Shown here piece after piece: positions 42,052-50,399 of a stretch of DNA of 64,000 nucleotides; positions within the stretch are counted from its first letter, which is position 1; the number at the start of each line of letters is the position of its first letter. The DNA comes from Nocardioides sp. SR21 (GTDB taxonomy: Bacteria; Actinomycetota; Actinomycetes; Propionibacteriales; Nocardioidaceae): positions 1 to 64,000 of the forward strand of contig NZ_JAKWJR010000010.1 in assembly GCF_022761125.1 (NCBI RefSeq). Direction: 5' to 3'. Position numbers and translations under genes: made by a program. The notes below the pieces were generated by a model. That model worked only from the letters and a program-made list of their open reading frames with translations, made no database searches and was not told the DNA's origin.

Positions 42052-42470
42052 GCCCCCGAATCTAGAACACGTTCCTCTTTTGGCCCAGCCTTCTGCCGTC
42101 GCAGCCACACCAGGCCGGCGATCGGCAGCGCGAGCGGCACGAACCCGTAGCCGATCCCGAAGTCCGACCACACCGACGGCTCGGGGAACCAGTCCGGCTC
42201 GACCAGCGACAGCACGCCGACGGCGAGCACCCCGCCGAGCTCGACCCACAGCATCACGCTGGCGAAGGCGGTCCGCCCCTCCGACGCCGACCGGATGGCG
42301 TACCAGCCCAGGGCGTACGTCACGGCCGCGACCAGCGACAGCCAGTACGCGACGGGGGCGTCGTCGTACTGCGTGGTCAGCTGCACGAGCGCGCGGGCGC
42401 CGGCCGCGAGGGTGAACAGCGCGTAGAGCGCGAGGAGCACCTTGTGCGGGCCGGAGCGGGGCTCGCTCAC
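42048..42470 (-). CDS. Small membrane protein, 140 aa
   Basis: The protein has about four transmembrane segments (KVLLALYALFTLAAGARAL; YWLSLVAAVTYALGWYAI; ASVMLWVELGGVLAVGVL; FVPLALPIAGLVWL). No functional motif was recognised. GTG 42470 overlaps the stop of the preceding membrane protein gene. Its last codons contain the operator and -10 of the OYE gene, so a promoter lies inside its coding end. It and its neighbour at 42467 may form a two-component membrane complex. Confidence 0.8.
   Translation of the reverse strand: MSEPRSGPHKVLLALYALFTLAAGARALVQLTTQYDDAPVAYWLSLVAAVTYALGWYAIRSASEGRTAFASVMLWVELGGVLAVGVLSLVEPDWFPEPSVWSDFGIGYGFVPLALPIAGLVWLRRQKAGPKEERVLDSGA
42059..42077 (-). promoter_or_regulatory. 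KstR-like box fused to -10 box, promoter of the OYE gene
   Basis: On the minus strand AGGAACGTGTTCTAGATT precedes the GTG start by seven bases; TAGATT (42059-42064) is the -10. The 18 bases match the promoter at 40758-40776 at 16 positions. It lies within the 3' end of the upstream gene. Confidence 0.75.
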
Positions 42471-42823
42471 GCGGTCATCTCCAGGCGTACGACGAGCACG
42501 CCGACCGCGATCGCCGCGACCGCGACGACGGCCGACGACCACACCGCGCGGTCACCCTCGATCGACTTCATCGCGATCGGGAGCACACACACCGAGGCCA
42601 GCAGATAGCCGACGTACGTCGACGTCGAGTCCGGCCCGTCGCCGGAGAACGCCGACAGCCCGGCCAGCGCGCGGAACGCCAGCAGCAGCTCGAGCATCCA
42701 CACCATCTGGTCCAGCCAGCGCGGCCGCTCGCCGCGACGCAGCGCGACGACGAGCGCCAGGATCGTGACCAGGGCGGCGTACCCGACCACGATGTAGGTG
42801 ATCTGGGTCGACACGCTCGGCAT
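42467..42823 (-). CDS. Small membrane protein, 118 aa
   Basis: The protein has about four hydrophobic segments, starting ITYIVVGYAALVTILALVVAL, then MVWMLELLLAFRALAGL, STYVGYLLASVCVLPIAM and AVVAVAAIAVGVLVV. No known family motif was found. ATG 42823 faces the divergent methyltransferase gene, whose start is 17 bp away, so the two promoters overlap. Its stop overlaps the start of the next membrane protein gene (GTGA). Confidence 0.78.
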   Translation of the reverse strand: MPSVSTQITYIVVGYAALVTILALVVALRRGERPRWLDQMVWMLELLLAFRALAGLSAFSGDGPDSTSTYVGYLLASVCVLPIAMKSIEGDRAVWSSAVVAVAAIAVGVLVVRLEMTA

Positions 42824-42839
42824 GGCAGCATCATCCGCC

Positions 42840-43607
42840 ATGCACCCCGACCTTCTCGCGGCCACCCTCCGCGCCGCCGGCTGCGTGTTCGCCGAGGAGG
42901 AGGCCGAGCTGCTGCTCCGGGAGGCGCCGGACGAGGCCGCGCTCGAGGCGATGGTCGAGCGCCGGGTCGCCGGCGAGCCGCTCGAGCAGGTGGTCGGGTT
43001 CGCGGAGTTCCTCGAGCAACGGGTCCTCGTCGCGCCGGGGGTCTTCGTGCCCCGGCTCCGCACCACGCTCCTCGCCCGCAAGGCCCGCGACCGCTTGAGC
43101 GCGGGCGACATCGCCGTGGACCTGTGCTGCGGGACGGGGGCCATCGCGGTGCTGCTGCGCGCCGCCGTGCCGGGCGCGGACGTCTACGCGTCCGACATCG
43201 ACCCCGCCGCCGTCGCCTGCGCGCGGCGCAACCTGCCGCCCGACCGGGTGTTCGAGGGAGACCTGTACGACGCGCTGCCCGGCCACCTCCGCGGCCGGGT
43301 GACGGTCGTGGTCGCGAACGCGCCGTACGTCCCGACCGCGGCGATCGCGACGATGCCGCCGGAGGCGCGCGACCACGAGCACCGGGTCGCCCTGGACGGC
43401 GGCGCCGACGGACTCGACCTGGCGCGCCGGGTCGTGGCCGGCGCGTCCGAGTGGCTGGCGCCGGGCGGGCACGTGCTGGTCGAGACCAGCGCGGCCCAGC
43501 GCGACGTGCTCGCCGCCCATGTCGCCGCGGCGGGCCTGGCCCCGACGTCGGTCAGCGCGGACGACGTCGACGGCAACCTGGTGATCGGCACCCGCACTAG
43601 AGTCTGA
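42840..43607 (+). CDS. HemK/PrmC-like protein-glutamine methyltransferase
   Basis: The 255-residue SAM methyltransferase resembles PrmC: an N-terminal helical part with GEPLEQVVGFAEF, SAM motif I VDLCCGTGAIAVLL, DIDPAAVACARRNL, and VANAPYVPT in place of the classic NPPY motif. PrmC methylates the GGQ glutamine of release factors; the NAPY variant is known from a second actinobacterial paralogue and makes the target uncertain. ATG 42840 has no ribosome-binding site and is probably leaderless. Confidence 0.83.
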   Translation: MHPDLLAATLRAAGCVFAEEEAELLLREAPDEAALEAMVERRVAGEPLEQVVGFAEFLEQRVLVAPGVFVPRLRTTLLARKARDRLSAGDIAVDLCCGTGAIAVLLRAAVPGADVYASDIDPAAVACARRNLPPDRVFEGDLYDALPGHLRGRVTVVVANAPYVPTAAIATMPPEARDHEHRVALDGGADGLDLARRVVAGASEWLAPGGHVLVETSAAQRDVLAAHVAAAGLAPTSVSADDVDGNLVIGTRTRV

Positions 43608-43609
43608 TC

Positions 43610-44374
43610 GTGAGCACCGGTGACCTCGCCTTCACGTGGTGGGGCCATGCCTCGGTGACCGTCGAGATCAGCGGCGTCCGGGTCGCGCTCGACCCGCTGT
43701 TCACCGACCGGCTCGCGCACCTGAAGCGGTACGCCGCCAGCCCTGCGGAGCATGCCTGGGACGCCGACGTCGTCGTGGTCTCGCACCTGCACGCCGACCA
43801 CCTGCACCGCGGGTCCCTCAAGCGCTTCGGGACCGACGTGCCGTTCGTGATCCCGAAGGGCGGCGAGTCGCTGCTCGCCCGCCACCACCCCGAGCGGGTC
43901 CGCGGCGTCGTGCCCGGCGACGTGCTCGACGTCGCCGGCGTCCGGATCACCGTGCTGCCCGCGACCCACGAGGGCCGCCGCGGCCCCCAGTCCAAGGCGG
44001 TCGGGCCGGCGCTCGGCTTCCGGGTCGACGCCGGCGGGCGCTCGTTCTGGTTCCCCGGCGACACCGAGCTGCGCGAGGACATGGCCGACGTCGGCCGCGT
44101 CGACCTGGCCCTGGTGCCGATCGGCGGCTGGGGACCGACGCTCGAGGACGGCCACATGGACCCGGTCGACGGCGCCCGCGCGGTCGGCCTGGTCGGCGCG
44201 ACCACCGTCGTACCCGTGCACTGGGGGACGTTCTGGCCGGTCGGCATGCAGTCGCTCAAGCGCGCCAACCACGAGCTGCTGTTCCGGTCGCCGGGCCGCC
44301 GCTTCGTCGAGGCGATGGAGGGCGCGGAGGCGCAGGTCCTGCTCGCCGAGCACGGCGAGCGGGTCGAGCTCTAG
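43610..44374 (+). CDS. MBL-fold metallo-hydrolase (UlaG/NAPE-PLD-like)
   Basis: The 254-residue protein has WWGHASVTVEI at the start, the metal site SHLHADHL, FPGDTELREDM and VPVHWGTFWPV. These are marks of the UlaG / NAPE-PLD-like branch of the metallo-beta-lactamase fold, which cleaves lactones or phosphodiesters. GTG 43610 lies six bases after TAGAGT (43598-43603) and overlaps no ribosome-binding site, so it is probably leaderless although the previous gene ends three bases before. Substrate unknown. Confidence 0.88.
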   Translation: MSTGDLAFTWWGHASVTVEISGVRVALDPLFTDRLAHLKRYAASPAEHAWDADVVVVSHLHADHLHRGSLKRFGTDVPFVIPKGGESLLARHHPERVRGVVPGDVLDVAGVRITVLPATHEGRRGPQSKAVGPALGFRVDAGGRSFWFPGDTELREDMADVGRVDLALVPIGGWGPTLEDGHMDPVDGARAVGLVGATTVVPVHWGTFWPVGMQSLKRANHELLFRSPGRRFVEAMEGAEAQVLLAEHGERVEL

Positions 44375-45426
44375 CTCAGCCGCATCCGCGTGACCAGCGC
44401 GTTGTGGTCGCTGTACAGGCCGCCGAGCACCCACTGCTTGGTGAACCGGATGCGCCCGGAGTCGTACGCCGCTCGGTTCGCCCAGACGTAGTCGATGCGG
44501 CGGCCGTTCTCCGGGAACGTCGCCGAGACCTCGCGGCCGAGCCGCTGGTACGACGAGGTCGCGACGTCACCGAGCGCCCGGACCGGCCCGCCCGGCGGCT
44601 GGTAGCGCGAGTCGGCGCCCGCGTCGAAGTTGAAGTCGCCGGTCGCGACCACCCAGCGGCCCTGCGCCTGCCCGATCGCCTGCGCCAGGCGGCCGAGCTG
44701 GCGGCGGGCGCGGAGCGTGTTGATCGTGGGCGTCCAGTGACCGGGGCGGTCGAGGTCCTCGATCGCCCAGGGCAGGTGGGTGTTGAGCACGGTCAGCAGT
44801 CGGCCGGTGGCACGGTGCTTCAGCGTGACGACCGCGACCTGGCGGTTGGGGAACGGGTAGCGGCCGACCTTCGCGCTGACGCCGCGCGCGGCCTTGATCT
44901 GCCGCGCGGAGACGAGCTTGAAGGTCGAGGTGCGCCAGGAGACGGCGAGCTCGGTGGTCCGGTTGCCCACGCTGAACGTCCTGGTGTCCCAGCCGCGCAG
45001 GCCGCGCAGCACGTGCGGGAACGGGAACGCCTCCTGCCAGCCGACGACGTCGACCCCGGGCTGCCCGGTCAGGGCGCGGGCGTCGTGCTCGGCCTGCGCC
45101 GAGGAGAGCTGCCGGTACATGTTGAAGCTGGCGACGCCGACCTCGACCGGCTTCAGCGTCACCGGCTTGAGCCCTGAGGACGCGACACCGCCGCGCGCCG
45201 GCGGCAGCACCTGCCGGCGGATCAGCTGCGGCTCCAGGAACCGCGGCGAGACGACGTACGACGTGGCCGCGGTCAGCTCGGCCTTCGACTCCGCCGGCTC
45301 GTGGTCGAGGAACGGCGCGACCAGCAGGCCGAGCAGGGTGACGAGGATCAGCCACGGAGGCGGACCCGCCCAGTGGGACTGTTTTCGGGCAGGCGAAGGC
45401 GCGTCACGACGTCCGAGTCGGACCAC
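44371..45426 (-). CDS. Endonuclease/exonuclease/phosphatase family protein, membrane-anchored
   Basis: The 351-residue protein has an N-terminal signal anchor (PPPWLILVTLLGLLVAPFL) and an EEP domain: ASFNMYRQL, GWQEAFPF, NTHLPWAI, ATGDFNFDAG and the closing YSDHNALVTRMR. All catalytic positions (Asn, Glu, Asp-x-Asn, Asp-His) are visible. EEP proteins cut nucleic acids or phosphoinositides/sphingolipids; exported actinobacterial members are mostly uncharacterised. GTG 45426 has a GGAGGGG site. Confidence 0.87.
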   Translation of the reverse strand: MVRLGRRDAPSPARKQSHWAGPPPWLILVTLLGLLVAPFLDHEPAESKAELTAATSYVVSPRFLEPQLIRRQVLPPARGGVASSGLKPVTLKPVEVGVASFNMYRQLSSAQAEHDARALTGQPGVDVVGWQEAFPFPHVLRGLRGWDTRTFSVGNRTTELAVSWRTSTFKLVSARQIKAARGVSAKVGRYPFPNRQVAVVTLKHRATGRLLTVLNTHLPWAIEDLDRPGHWTPTINTLRARRQLGRLAQAIGQAQGRWVVATGDFNFDAGADSRYQPPGGPVRALGDVATSSYQRLGREVSATFPENGRRIDYVWANRAAYDSGRIRFTKQWVLGGLYSDHNALVTRMRLS

Positions 45427-45522
45427 GCGGCTTCCCCTCCGTGGGTCTGATTGGCTGAACGGTCACGCTAGCCACACGAGTCACGTGTGCCCCGGAGGCC
45501 ACGCCGATGCGGGCGGAACCTC

Positions 45523-45993
45523 TCAGCTGCCGGACTTGCAGGCGGCCACCGCGAGGCGGTCGACGAAGTCGTTCATCACGTGCCCTGAGTGCCCCTTCAC
45601 CCAGGCGAACGCGACGTCGCCGCGGTCCTGGAACAGCTCGACGAACGGCTCCCAGAGGTCCCGGTTCGCGACCGGCTGCCGGGCGCTGTTGGTCCACCCG
45701 CGCGCGAGCCAGCCCTGCCACCACGCGTCGCGGAAGCAGTTCACGACGTACGTCGAGTCGCTCACCACGAGCAGCGGCCCGTCGAGCGCCCGCACCGCTT
45801 CGTAGGCCGCCTTGATCTCCATCCGCTGGTTGGTCGAGGCGGCCTCGTGCCCCGACATGTACACGGACTTGTCGACCGCCCAGGCCCAGCCACCCGGGCC
45901 CGGGTTGCCCGCGCACGCGCCGTCGGTGAACACCTCACGGGCGCCGGCGGGGACGGGCATGGCGGGGCGCGGGGCGCGCTTGCGGGGAGGCAC
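45523..45993 (-). CDS. rnhA: Ribonuclease HI
   Basis: The 156-residue enzyme hydrolyses RNA in RNA-DNA hybrids. All four catalytic acids are visible: Asp in FTDGACAGNPGPGG, Glu in QRMEIKAAYEAV, Asp in VVSDSTYVVN and Asp in MNDFVDRLA, plus the active-site His in KGHSGH. GTG 45993 has a GGAAGG site eight bases upstream; ATG 45960, 11 codons later, has none. The N-terminal extension is basic (PPRKRAPRP). It is divergent from the DUF6314-like gene. Confidence 0.93.
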   Translation of the reverse strand: MPPRKRAPRPAMPVPAGAREVFTDGACAGNPGPGGWAWAVDKSVYMSGHEAASTNQRMEIKAAYEAVRALDGPLLVVSDSTYVVNCFRDAWWQGWLARGWTNSARQPVANRDLWEPFVELFQDRGDVAFAWVKGHSGHVMNDFVDRLAVAACKSGS

Positions 45994-46026
45994 CGGAGCA
46001 CCCTTCCACACGGGTACTTTCGGGAC

Positions 46027-46446
46027 ATGACCGACCCGACGACGCCGCTGGGGCTGCTGGGCACCTGGACGCTGACCCGCGAGGTCGACGACCGGCTCGC
46101 CGGCGAGAGGCGGGACGTCGCCGGTACGGCGACCCTCGCGCTCGAGACACCGGACCGGGTCCGGTGGAGCGAGGAGGGCGTGATGACGTGGGGCGGGCGC
46201 AGCGTCCCCGTGAGTCGCACGCTGTTCGTCGTCCGCACCGACGAGGCGTGGGACGTGCACTTCGAGGACGGGCGGCTGTTCCACCCCTGGGCGGTCGGCG
46301 CCTGGGTGGACCACCCGTGCGCCCCCGACCACTACCGCGGGCTCATCGAGGTCGGGACCGGCGGCTGGACCGTCGAGTGGCAGGCGCGCGGTCCCGAGAA
46401 GGACTACGTGATGCGGACAGAGCACACCCGCGCCGAGGAGTCATGA
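46027..46446 (+). CDS. DUF6314-family protein
   Basis: The 139-residue soluble protein resembles DUF6314, a small beta-barrel family of unknown function: GLLGTWTLTREVDDRLAGE, TRTLFVVRTDEAWDVHFEDG-like centre, FHPWAVGAWVDHPCAPDHYRG and YVMRTEHTR. The barrel with a conserved His/Cys segment suggests small-molecule binding. ATG 46027 lies six bases after TACTTT (46015-46020), a leaderless arrangement. It shares the intergenic region with the divergent RNase HI gene. Confidence 0.78.
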   Translation: MTDPTTPLGLLGTWTLTREVDDRLAGERRDVAGTATLALETPDRVRWSEEGVMTWGGRSVPVSRTLFVVRTDEAWDVHFEDGRLFHPWAVGAWVDHPCAPDHYRGLIEVGTGGWTVEWQARGPEKDYVMRTEHTRAEES

Positions 46447-46473
46447 CTCCCCGGCGCGGATGAGGGCTCGCGA

Positions 46474-46653
46474 TCAGGCGGCAACACGGGCGGACGACCG
46501 CTCCGTGGTGACCAGCACGACCGGGCGGGACCGGGGCGTGCGGGCGGCGTCGTAGGTGATCCGGGCGATGGTCGCGGTGGCCAGGCCGGCGGCGAGGCAG
46601 CCGAACACGAGGGCCGCGACGACGTACGGGGCGAAGGCGGACAGATCGAACAT
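46474..46653 (-). CDS. Very small membrane protein, 59 aa
   Basis: The 59-residue protein has one long hydrophobic segment (FAPYVVAALVFGCLAAGLATA) and a basic tail (TYDAARTPRSRPVV). It has a strong AAGGAG site eight bases before ATG 46653, which supports it as real. It follows a second small membrane-anchored protein in the same direction. Function unknown. Confidence 0.65.
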   Translation of the reverse strand: MFDLSAFAPYVVAALVFGCLAAGLATATIARITYDAARTPRSRPVVLVTTERSSARVAA

Positions 46654-46685
46654 GGTGTGCTCCTTGGTGGGTGGGTGGGGTGCGG

Positions 46686-47105
46686 TCAGACGAAGGTGCG
46701 GTTGCGGAGCGCGAAGAGCTCCGGGTGGTTGAAGCCGGCGAAGACCTCGAGCTCGGACCGGTCGAGGTCGTCGCCGCGGAGCCGGCGCAGCAGGCCGGCG
46801 TAGCCGCAGTCGGCGGCCAGGGCGAGGACGAGCGTCTCGGCGCCGAAGCGGTCCAGCCAGGCCCACAGCGTGTGGGCGTCGATCTTCTGGCGGGCGATCC
46901 GGGTGAGGACGAAGTCGTGGTGGTGGGCAGGCAGCTCGTCGGCCAGGCGGCGCTCGACGTCGCCGAGGTTCACCAGGCCGGGGTGGCGGTTCACGTAGCG
47001 GCGGCGGCGCTCCTCGGAGCGTCCCGGGGTCGCGGTCGCGGTCGCCAGGAAGGCGATCGCGCCGGCGACGCTGACCGCGATGGCGGTCATCAGCATCAGG
47101 TTCAT
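46686..47105 (-). CDS. Hypothetical membrane-anchored protein, 139 aa
   Basis: The protein has an N-terminal hydrophobic segment (MLMTAIAVSVAGAIAFLAT) and a soluble part rich in Arg, Asp and Leu (RYVNRHPGLVNLGDVERRLA; HTLWAWLDRFGAETLVLAL). No family recognised. It is followed after 32 bp by the 59-residue membrane protein, so the two may be co-transcribed and work together. Confidence 0.7.
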   Translation of the reverse strand: MNLMLMTAIAVSVAGAIAFLATATATPGRSEERRRRYVNRHPGLVNLGDVERRLADELPAHHHDFVLTRIARQKIDAHTLWAWLDRFGAETLVLALAADCGYAGLLRRLRGDDLDRSELEVFAGFNHPELFALRNRTFV

Positions 47106-47238
47106 CAGGTGGTCCTGTCGGTCTCGGGAAGCGGTACCTCCCTCCAGAGGTTCGCCGGGGCGGTTGCTCCGACAGACAGGACTCTGGCCCCGCGCGCTTG
47201 AGGCTCACTGGGGCTGCGCTGGGACCCCGGCTGGGGCG

Positions 47239-47286
47239 GCACTGGGACCAGCACTGGGATCAGCACTGGGATCAGCACTGGGATCC
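47239..47286. repeat. Four tandem copies of a 12-bp unit
   Basis: GCACTGGGATCA-type units lie at 47239-47250, 47251-47262, 47263-47274 and 47275-47286; the first has ACC in place of ATC and the last ends in C. They are about 20 bp upstream of the operator-promoter of the gene at 47333. Related CTGGG words occur just upstream too. Confidence 0.85.
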
Positions 47287-47307
47287 CCGCTAGGACTTCC
47301 GCGCAAC

Positions 47308-47340
47308 TGGAACGGGTTCTACTATTGGACACGTGTCCAG
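47308..47340 (+). promoter_or_regulatory. KstR-like box plus TTGGACA palindrome overlapping the GTG start
   Basis: TGGAACGGGTTCTA (47308-47321) fits TnnAACnnGTTnnA, TACTAT (47320-47325) is the -10, and TTGGACACGTGTCCAG (47325-47340) is a near-perfect palindrome that contains the GTG start at 47333. The same order of elements is seen at 62426-62459. Confidence 0.72.
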
Positions 47341-48562
47341 CCGCTACGCCAGCCTGTCCCGCGCAGAGCTCGCCACCCTCGTCCCGGAGCTGCTGCTGAT
47401 CGGCCAGCTGATCGACCGCTCCGGCATGGCGTGGTGCATCTCGGCGTGGGGGCGCGAGGAGATGGCCCAGATCGCGATCGAGGAGTGGGCCGGGTCGAGC
47501 CCGATCTACACCCGCCGGATGCAGAAGGCGCTGCGCTACGAGGGCACCGACGTCGTCACGATCTTCAAGGGGCTGCAGCTCGACATCGGCGCGCCGCCGC
47601 AGTTCATGGACTTCCGGTACGACGTGCAGGACCGCTGGCACGGGACGTTCCACCTCGACCACTGCGGCGCCCTCATGGACGTCGAGCCGATGGGCGAGGA
47701 CTACGTGCGCTCGATGTGCCACGACATCGAGGACCCGACGTTCGACGCGACCGCGGTGGCGACCAACCCGCGGGCGCAGATCCGGCCGGTGCACCGCCCG
47801 CCGCGCATGCCCGCCGACCGCCACCCGCACTGCGCGTGGACGGTGATCATCGACGAGTCGCACCCGGCCGCGCAGCCGCTGGCGCCGTACTTCGTGATCG
47901 AGACGACCCGCGCCGCCACCGTCGAGCTCGACCCGATCGACCCCGCCGACGAGGGGGCCGCGGACTACTCCGGGCCGCTGCTGACCGACGTCGACTTCGC
48001 GGCGTTCTCCCACTCCGCGCTGGTGCGGATCGCCGACGAGGTGTGCCTGCAGATGCACCTGCTGAACCTGTCGTACGTGCACGCGGTCCGGCAGCGCTCG
48101 AGCGACGAGGCCCAGGCCGTCGAGATCGCCACCAAGCAGCTGGTGGGCGTCGCCGGCATCGCCGCCGAGCGGATCCACCGCGCCCTGGGACTGCCGGACA
48201 CCGCGGCCGCCGCGATGCGGGTGCTCGAGCTGCACCCGCTGCTCAACCCGGCGGCGTACGTCGACGCGAGCATCGAGGGCTTCTCGCTCAGCGTCGAGCC
48301 GTCCGCCGCGACCGAGGACGGTGCGTGGATCGCGTTGTGCGGGCCGGCGAGCCCCGCGCCGCTGCAGGCGATCGTGCAGGCGATCGACCCGCACTTCGAC
48401 GTCGAGGTCGACGACTACACCGACGCGCCCGGCTGGACCGCCACGCTGGTACGCCGCAACGAGCCCGCGAAGGAGCGCTCCGAGGTCGCCGTCACCCGCT
48501 TCAGCACCGGCGCCGCCTTCGCGTTCGAGCCGCGGCTCTCGCTGCCCATCACCCCGGTCTGA
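47333..48562 (+). CDS. Conserved hypothetical protein, 409 aa (actinobacterial)
   Basis: I do not recognise a characterised family. The soluble protein starts SSRYASLSRAELATLVPELL and has a Cys/His-rich segment DRWHGTFHLDHCGALMDVEP followed by MCHDIEDPTFDAT and RPPRMP, which could bind a metal, and a helical middle (IADEVCLQMHLLNLSYVHAV). No signal peptide. GTG 47333 is inside a palindrome and seven bases after a -10 box, so it is leaderless and probably repressed by a TetR protein. The thioesterase gene follows by six bases, so they likely form an operon for a CoA-linked lipid pathway. Confidence 0.8.
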   Translation: MSSRYASLSRAELATLVPELLLIGQLIDRSGMAWCISAWGREEMAQIAIEEWAGSSPIYTRRMQKALRYEGTDVVTIFKGLQLDIGAPPQFMDFRYDVQDRWHGTFHLDHCGALMDVEPMGEDYVRSMCHDIEDPTFDATAVATNPRAQIRPVHRPPRMPADRHPHCAWTVIIDESHPAAQPLAPYFVIETTRAATVELDPIDPADEGAADYSGPLLTDVDFAAFSHSALVRIADEVCLQMHLLNLSYVHAVRQRSSDEAQAVEIATKQLVGVAGIAAERIHRALGLPDTAAAAMRVLELHPLLNPAAYVDASIEGFSLSVEPSAATEDGAWIALCGPASPAPLQAIVQAIDPHFDVEVDDYTDAPGWTATLVRRNEPAKERSEVAVTRFSTGAAFAFEPRLSLPITPV

Positions 48563-48568
48563 GCACGG

Positions 48569-49198
48569 GTGAGCATCGGCGAGTTCGTCCACGACGAGAC
48601 CCCCACCAGCGAGATCGAGCGGCTCGAGGCGCTCTACCGGCCGCTGGCCGACGCGGTGCGCGACCTGGTCGACGCGACCATCCGCACCACGGTCGACGAC
48701 GAGACGATCCGGCAGGCGCGGGCCGACGTGGAGGCGCTGGTCGCGCGGCTGCGCGCCCGCCAGCTCGACGGCCCGGCCGGCGTGCGGTTCAACTCCGAGG
48801 CGCGGGCGTGGAACTGGGGCAACGCGGTCGTCGGGCAGCGCAACGCCCTCGCTCCCCCGCTCGAGCTGGTGCGCGACGCCGACGGGCTCGTGCACGCCGA
48901 CGTCGTGCTCGGAGCGGCGTACGAAGGACCGCCGGGGCTGGTGCACGGCGGCGTCTCCGCGCTGTTGCTCGACCACCTGATGGGCGAGACCGCGAGCGCC
49001 GGGCACAGCCGGGTGACGCTGACCGGCACGCTCACGATGCGCTACCGGCGCGGCACCCCGCTCGGGCCGCTGCGGCTCGAGGGGCGCATCGACCGGGAGG
49101 ACGGCCGCAAGGTGTACGTCGTCGCGACGCTCGCCGACGCCGAGGGCGTGACCGTGGAGGCGGACGGCGTGTTCATCGTCCCGAAGTGGGCGTCCTGA
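48569..49198 (+). CDS. PaaI-type hotdog thioesterase
   Basis: The 209-residue protein has a helical N-terminal extension of about 90 residues and a C-terminal hotdog domain with PPGLVHGGVSALLLDHLMGE, the PaaI active-site helix, and TGTLTMRYRRGTPLGP. It hydrolyses acyl- or aryl-CoA thioesters. The GTG start is six bases after the stop of the 409-residue protein gene. Its 3' end overlaps the convergent flavoprotein gene by 26 bases. Confidence 0.88.
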   Translation: MSIGEFVHDETPTSEIERLEALYRPLADAVRDLVDATIRTTVDDETIRQARADVEALVARLRARQLDGPAGVRFNSEARAWNWGNAVVGQRNALAPPLELVRDADGLVHADVVLGAAYEGPPGLVHGGVSALLLDHLMGETASAGHSRVTLTGTLTMRYRRGTPLGPLRLEGRIDREDGRKVYVVATLADAEGVTVEADGVFIVPKWAS

Positions 49199-50399
49199 GG
49201 TGGTCGACGAGGTGCTCGACGACCTCGCGCGCGTCGTCCTCGATCCCGTGGATGAAGGTCGACTTGCGGCGCCGGAGCACCGGTAGCCCGAGCGCGTAGA
49301 GACCGGGGCTGTCGACGACGCCCCCGTCGTGACGCAGCCGGCCCTTCTCGTCGACCACGGGCACGTCGAGCCACCCGTAGTCGGGGCGGTAGCCGGTGGC
49401 CCACACGATGGCGTCGACCTCGCCGTACTTCAGGTCGAGCTGCAGTCGGCTGGTGGCCGGCGCCCGCGTGGGCTCGGGACGCTCGCGGGCGCCGTCGTCC
49501 GCCCACGCGTCGAAGCCGTCGAGCAGCCGCTGCTGCTTGAGGTCCGCGAGCGCGAACACGTTGCGCAGGCCGCCGGAGAACAGGGCGGTGCCGTCGCGGA
49601 CCGCCGACCAGCGGCCCACCAGGTCGACCCCGAGGTCGCTCAGCGCGTTGAGGTCGAGGGTCGCCCGCTCGGGGGTCCCGACCAGCTGGGGCGAGGGCAG
49701 CCGCCGGGCGCGCTCCAGGTCCTCGACCTCGTCGTACCGCTGGTCCCAGAGCCCCGACGCCTCCATCCACCAGAGCACGTCGCGGTCGCGATAGGTGCGC
49801 GGGAGGCGGGTGTGCTCCCCCACCGACAGCGTCACCGGCCGGCCGGAGCGCCGGATCTCGGCGGCGATCTGCACGCCGGTCGCGGAGGCGCCGACGACGA
49901 GCACCCGGCCGCCCGGGAGCGCATCCGGGCTGCGGTAGTCGAACGGCGTCAGCTGCAGCAGCGACCCGGGCACGCCGGCGGCGAAGGCCGGCACCGAGGG
50001 CCGGTTGCAGGCGCCGGTGGCGAGCACGACCGTCCGGGCACGCAGGACGCCCTCGTCCGTGACCACGTCGTACCCGTCGTCGGTACGCCGCACCGAGGTG
50101 ACCGTGACGCCCGTCCGGACCGGCGCCGCACTGGCGGCCGCGAAGCCGTCGATGTGGTCGGCGACCTCGCCCGCCGTCATGTAGCCGTCGGGATCGGCGC
50201 CGGCGTACAGGTGACCCGGGAGCCGGCTCAGCCAGTTCGGCGTGAGCAGGCGGAGCGAGTCCCAGCGCTCGCGCCGCCACGAGTTCGCCACCGTCCCGCG
50301 CTCGAGCACCACGTGGTCGATCGAGCTCTTCCCGAGGAAGTGGCTCGCCGCCAGCCCGGCGTGGCCGGCGCCGATGACGACGGCAGCGTGGTCAGACAA
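49173..50399 (-). CDS. Flavin-containing monooxygenase-like protein
   Basis: The 408-residue protein has two nucleotide motifs, VVIGAGHAGLAASHFLG at the N-terminus and GGRVLVVGASATGVQIAAEI near residue 165, plus ATGYRPDYGWLDV near the C-terminus (the ATG motif of FMO/YUC-like enzymes). It should oxygenate a small substrate using FAD and NADPH, or act as a Trk-like oxidoreductase. TTG 50399 is the only near start; it overlaps the stop of the OsmC-like gene upstream by eight bases, so translation is probably coupled. Confidence 0.83.
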   Translation of the reverse strand: MSDHAAVVIGAGHAGLAASHFLGKSSIDHVVLERGTVANSWRRERWDSLRLLTPNWLSRLPGHLYAGADPDGYMTAGEVADHIDGFAAASAAPVRTGVTVTSVRRTDDGYDVVTDEGVLRARTVVLATGACNRPSVPAFAAGVPGSLLQLTPFDYRSPDALPGGRVLVVGASATGVQIAAEIRRSGRPVTLSVGEHTRLPRTYRDRDVLWWMEASGLWDQRYDEVEDLERARRLPSPQLVGTPERATLDLNALSDLGVDLVGRWSAVRDGTALFSGGLRNVFALADLKQQRLLDGFDAWADDGARERPEPTRAPATSRLQLDLKYGEVDAIVWATGYRPDYGWLDVPVVDEKGRLRHDGGVVDSPGLYALGLPVLRRRKSTFIHGIEDDAREVVEHLVDHLRTPTSGR

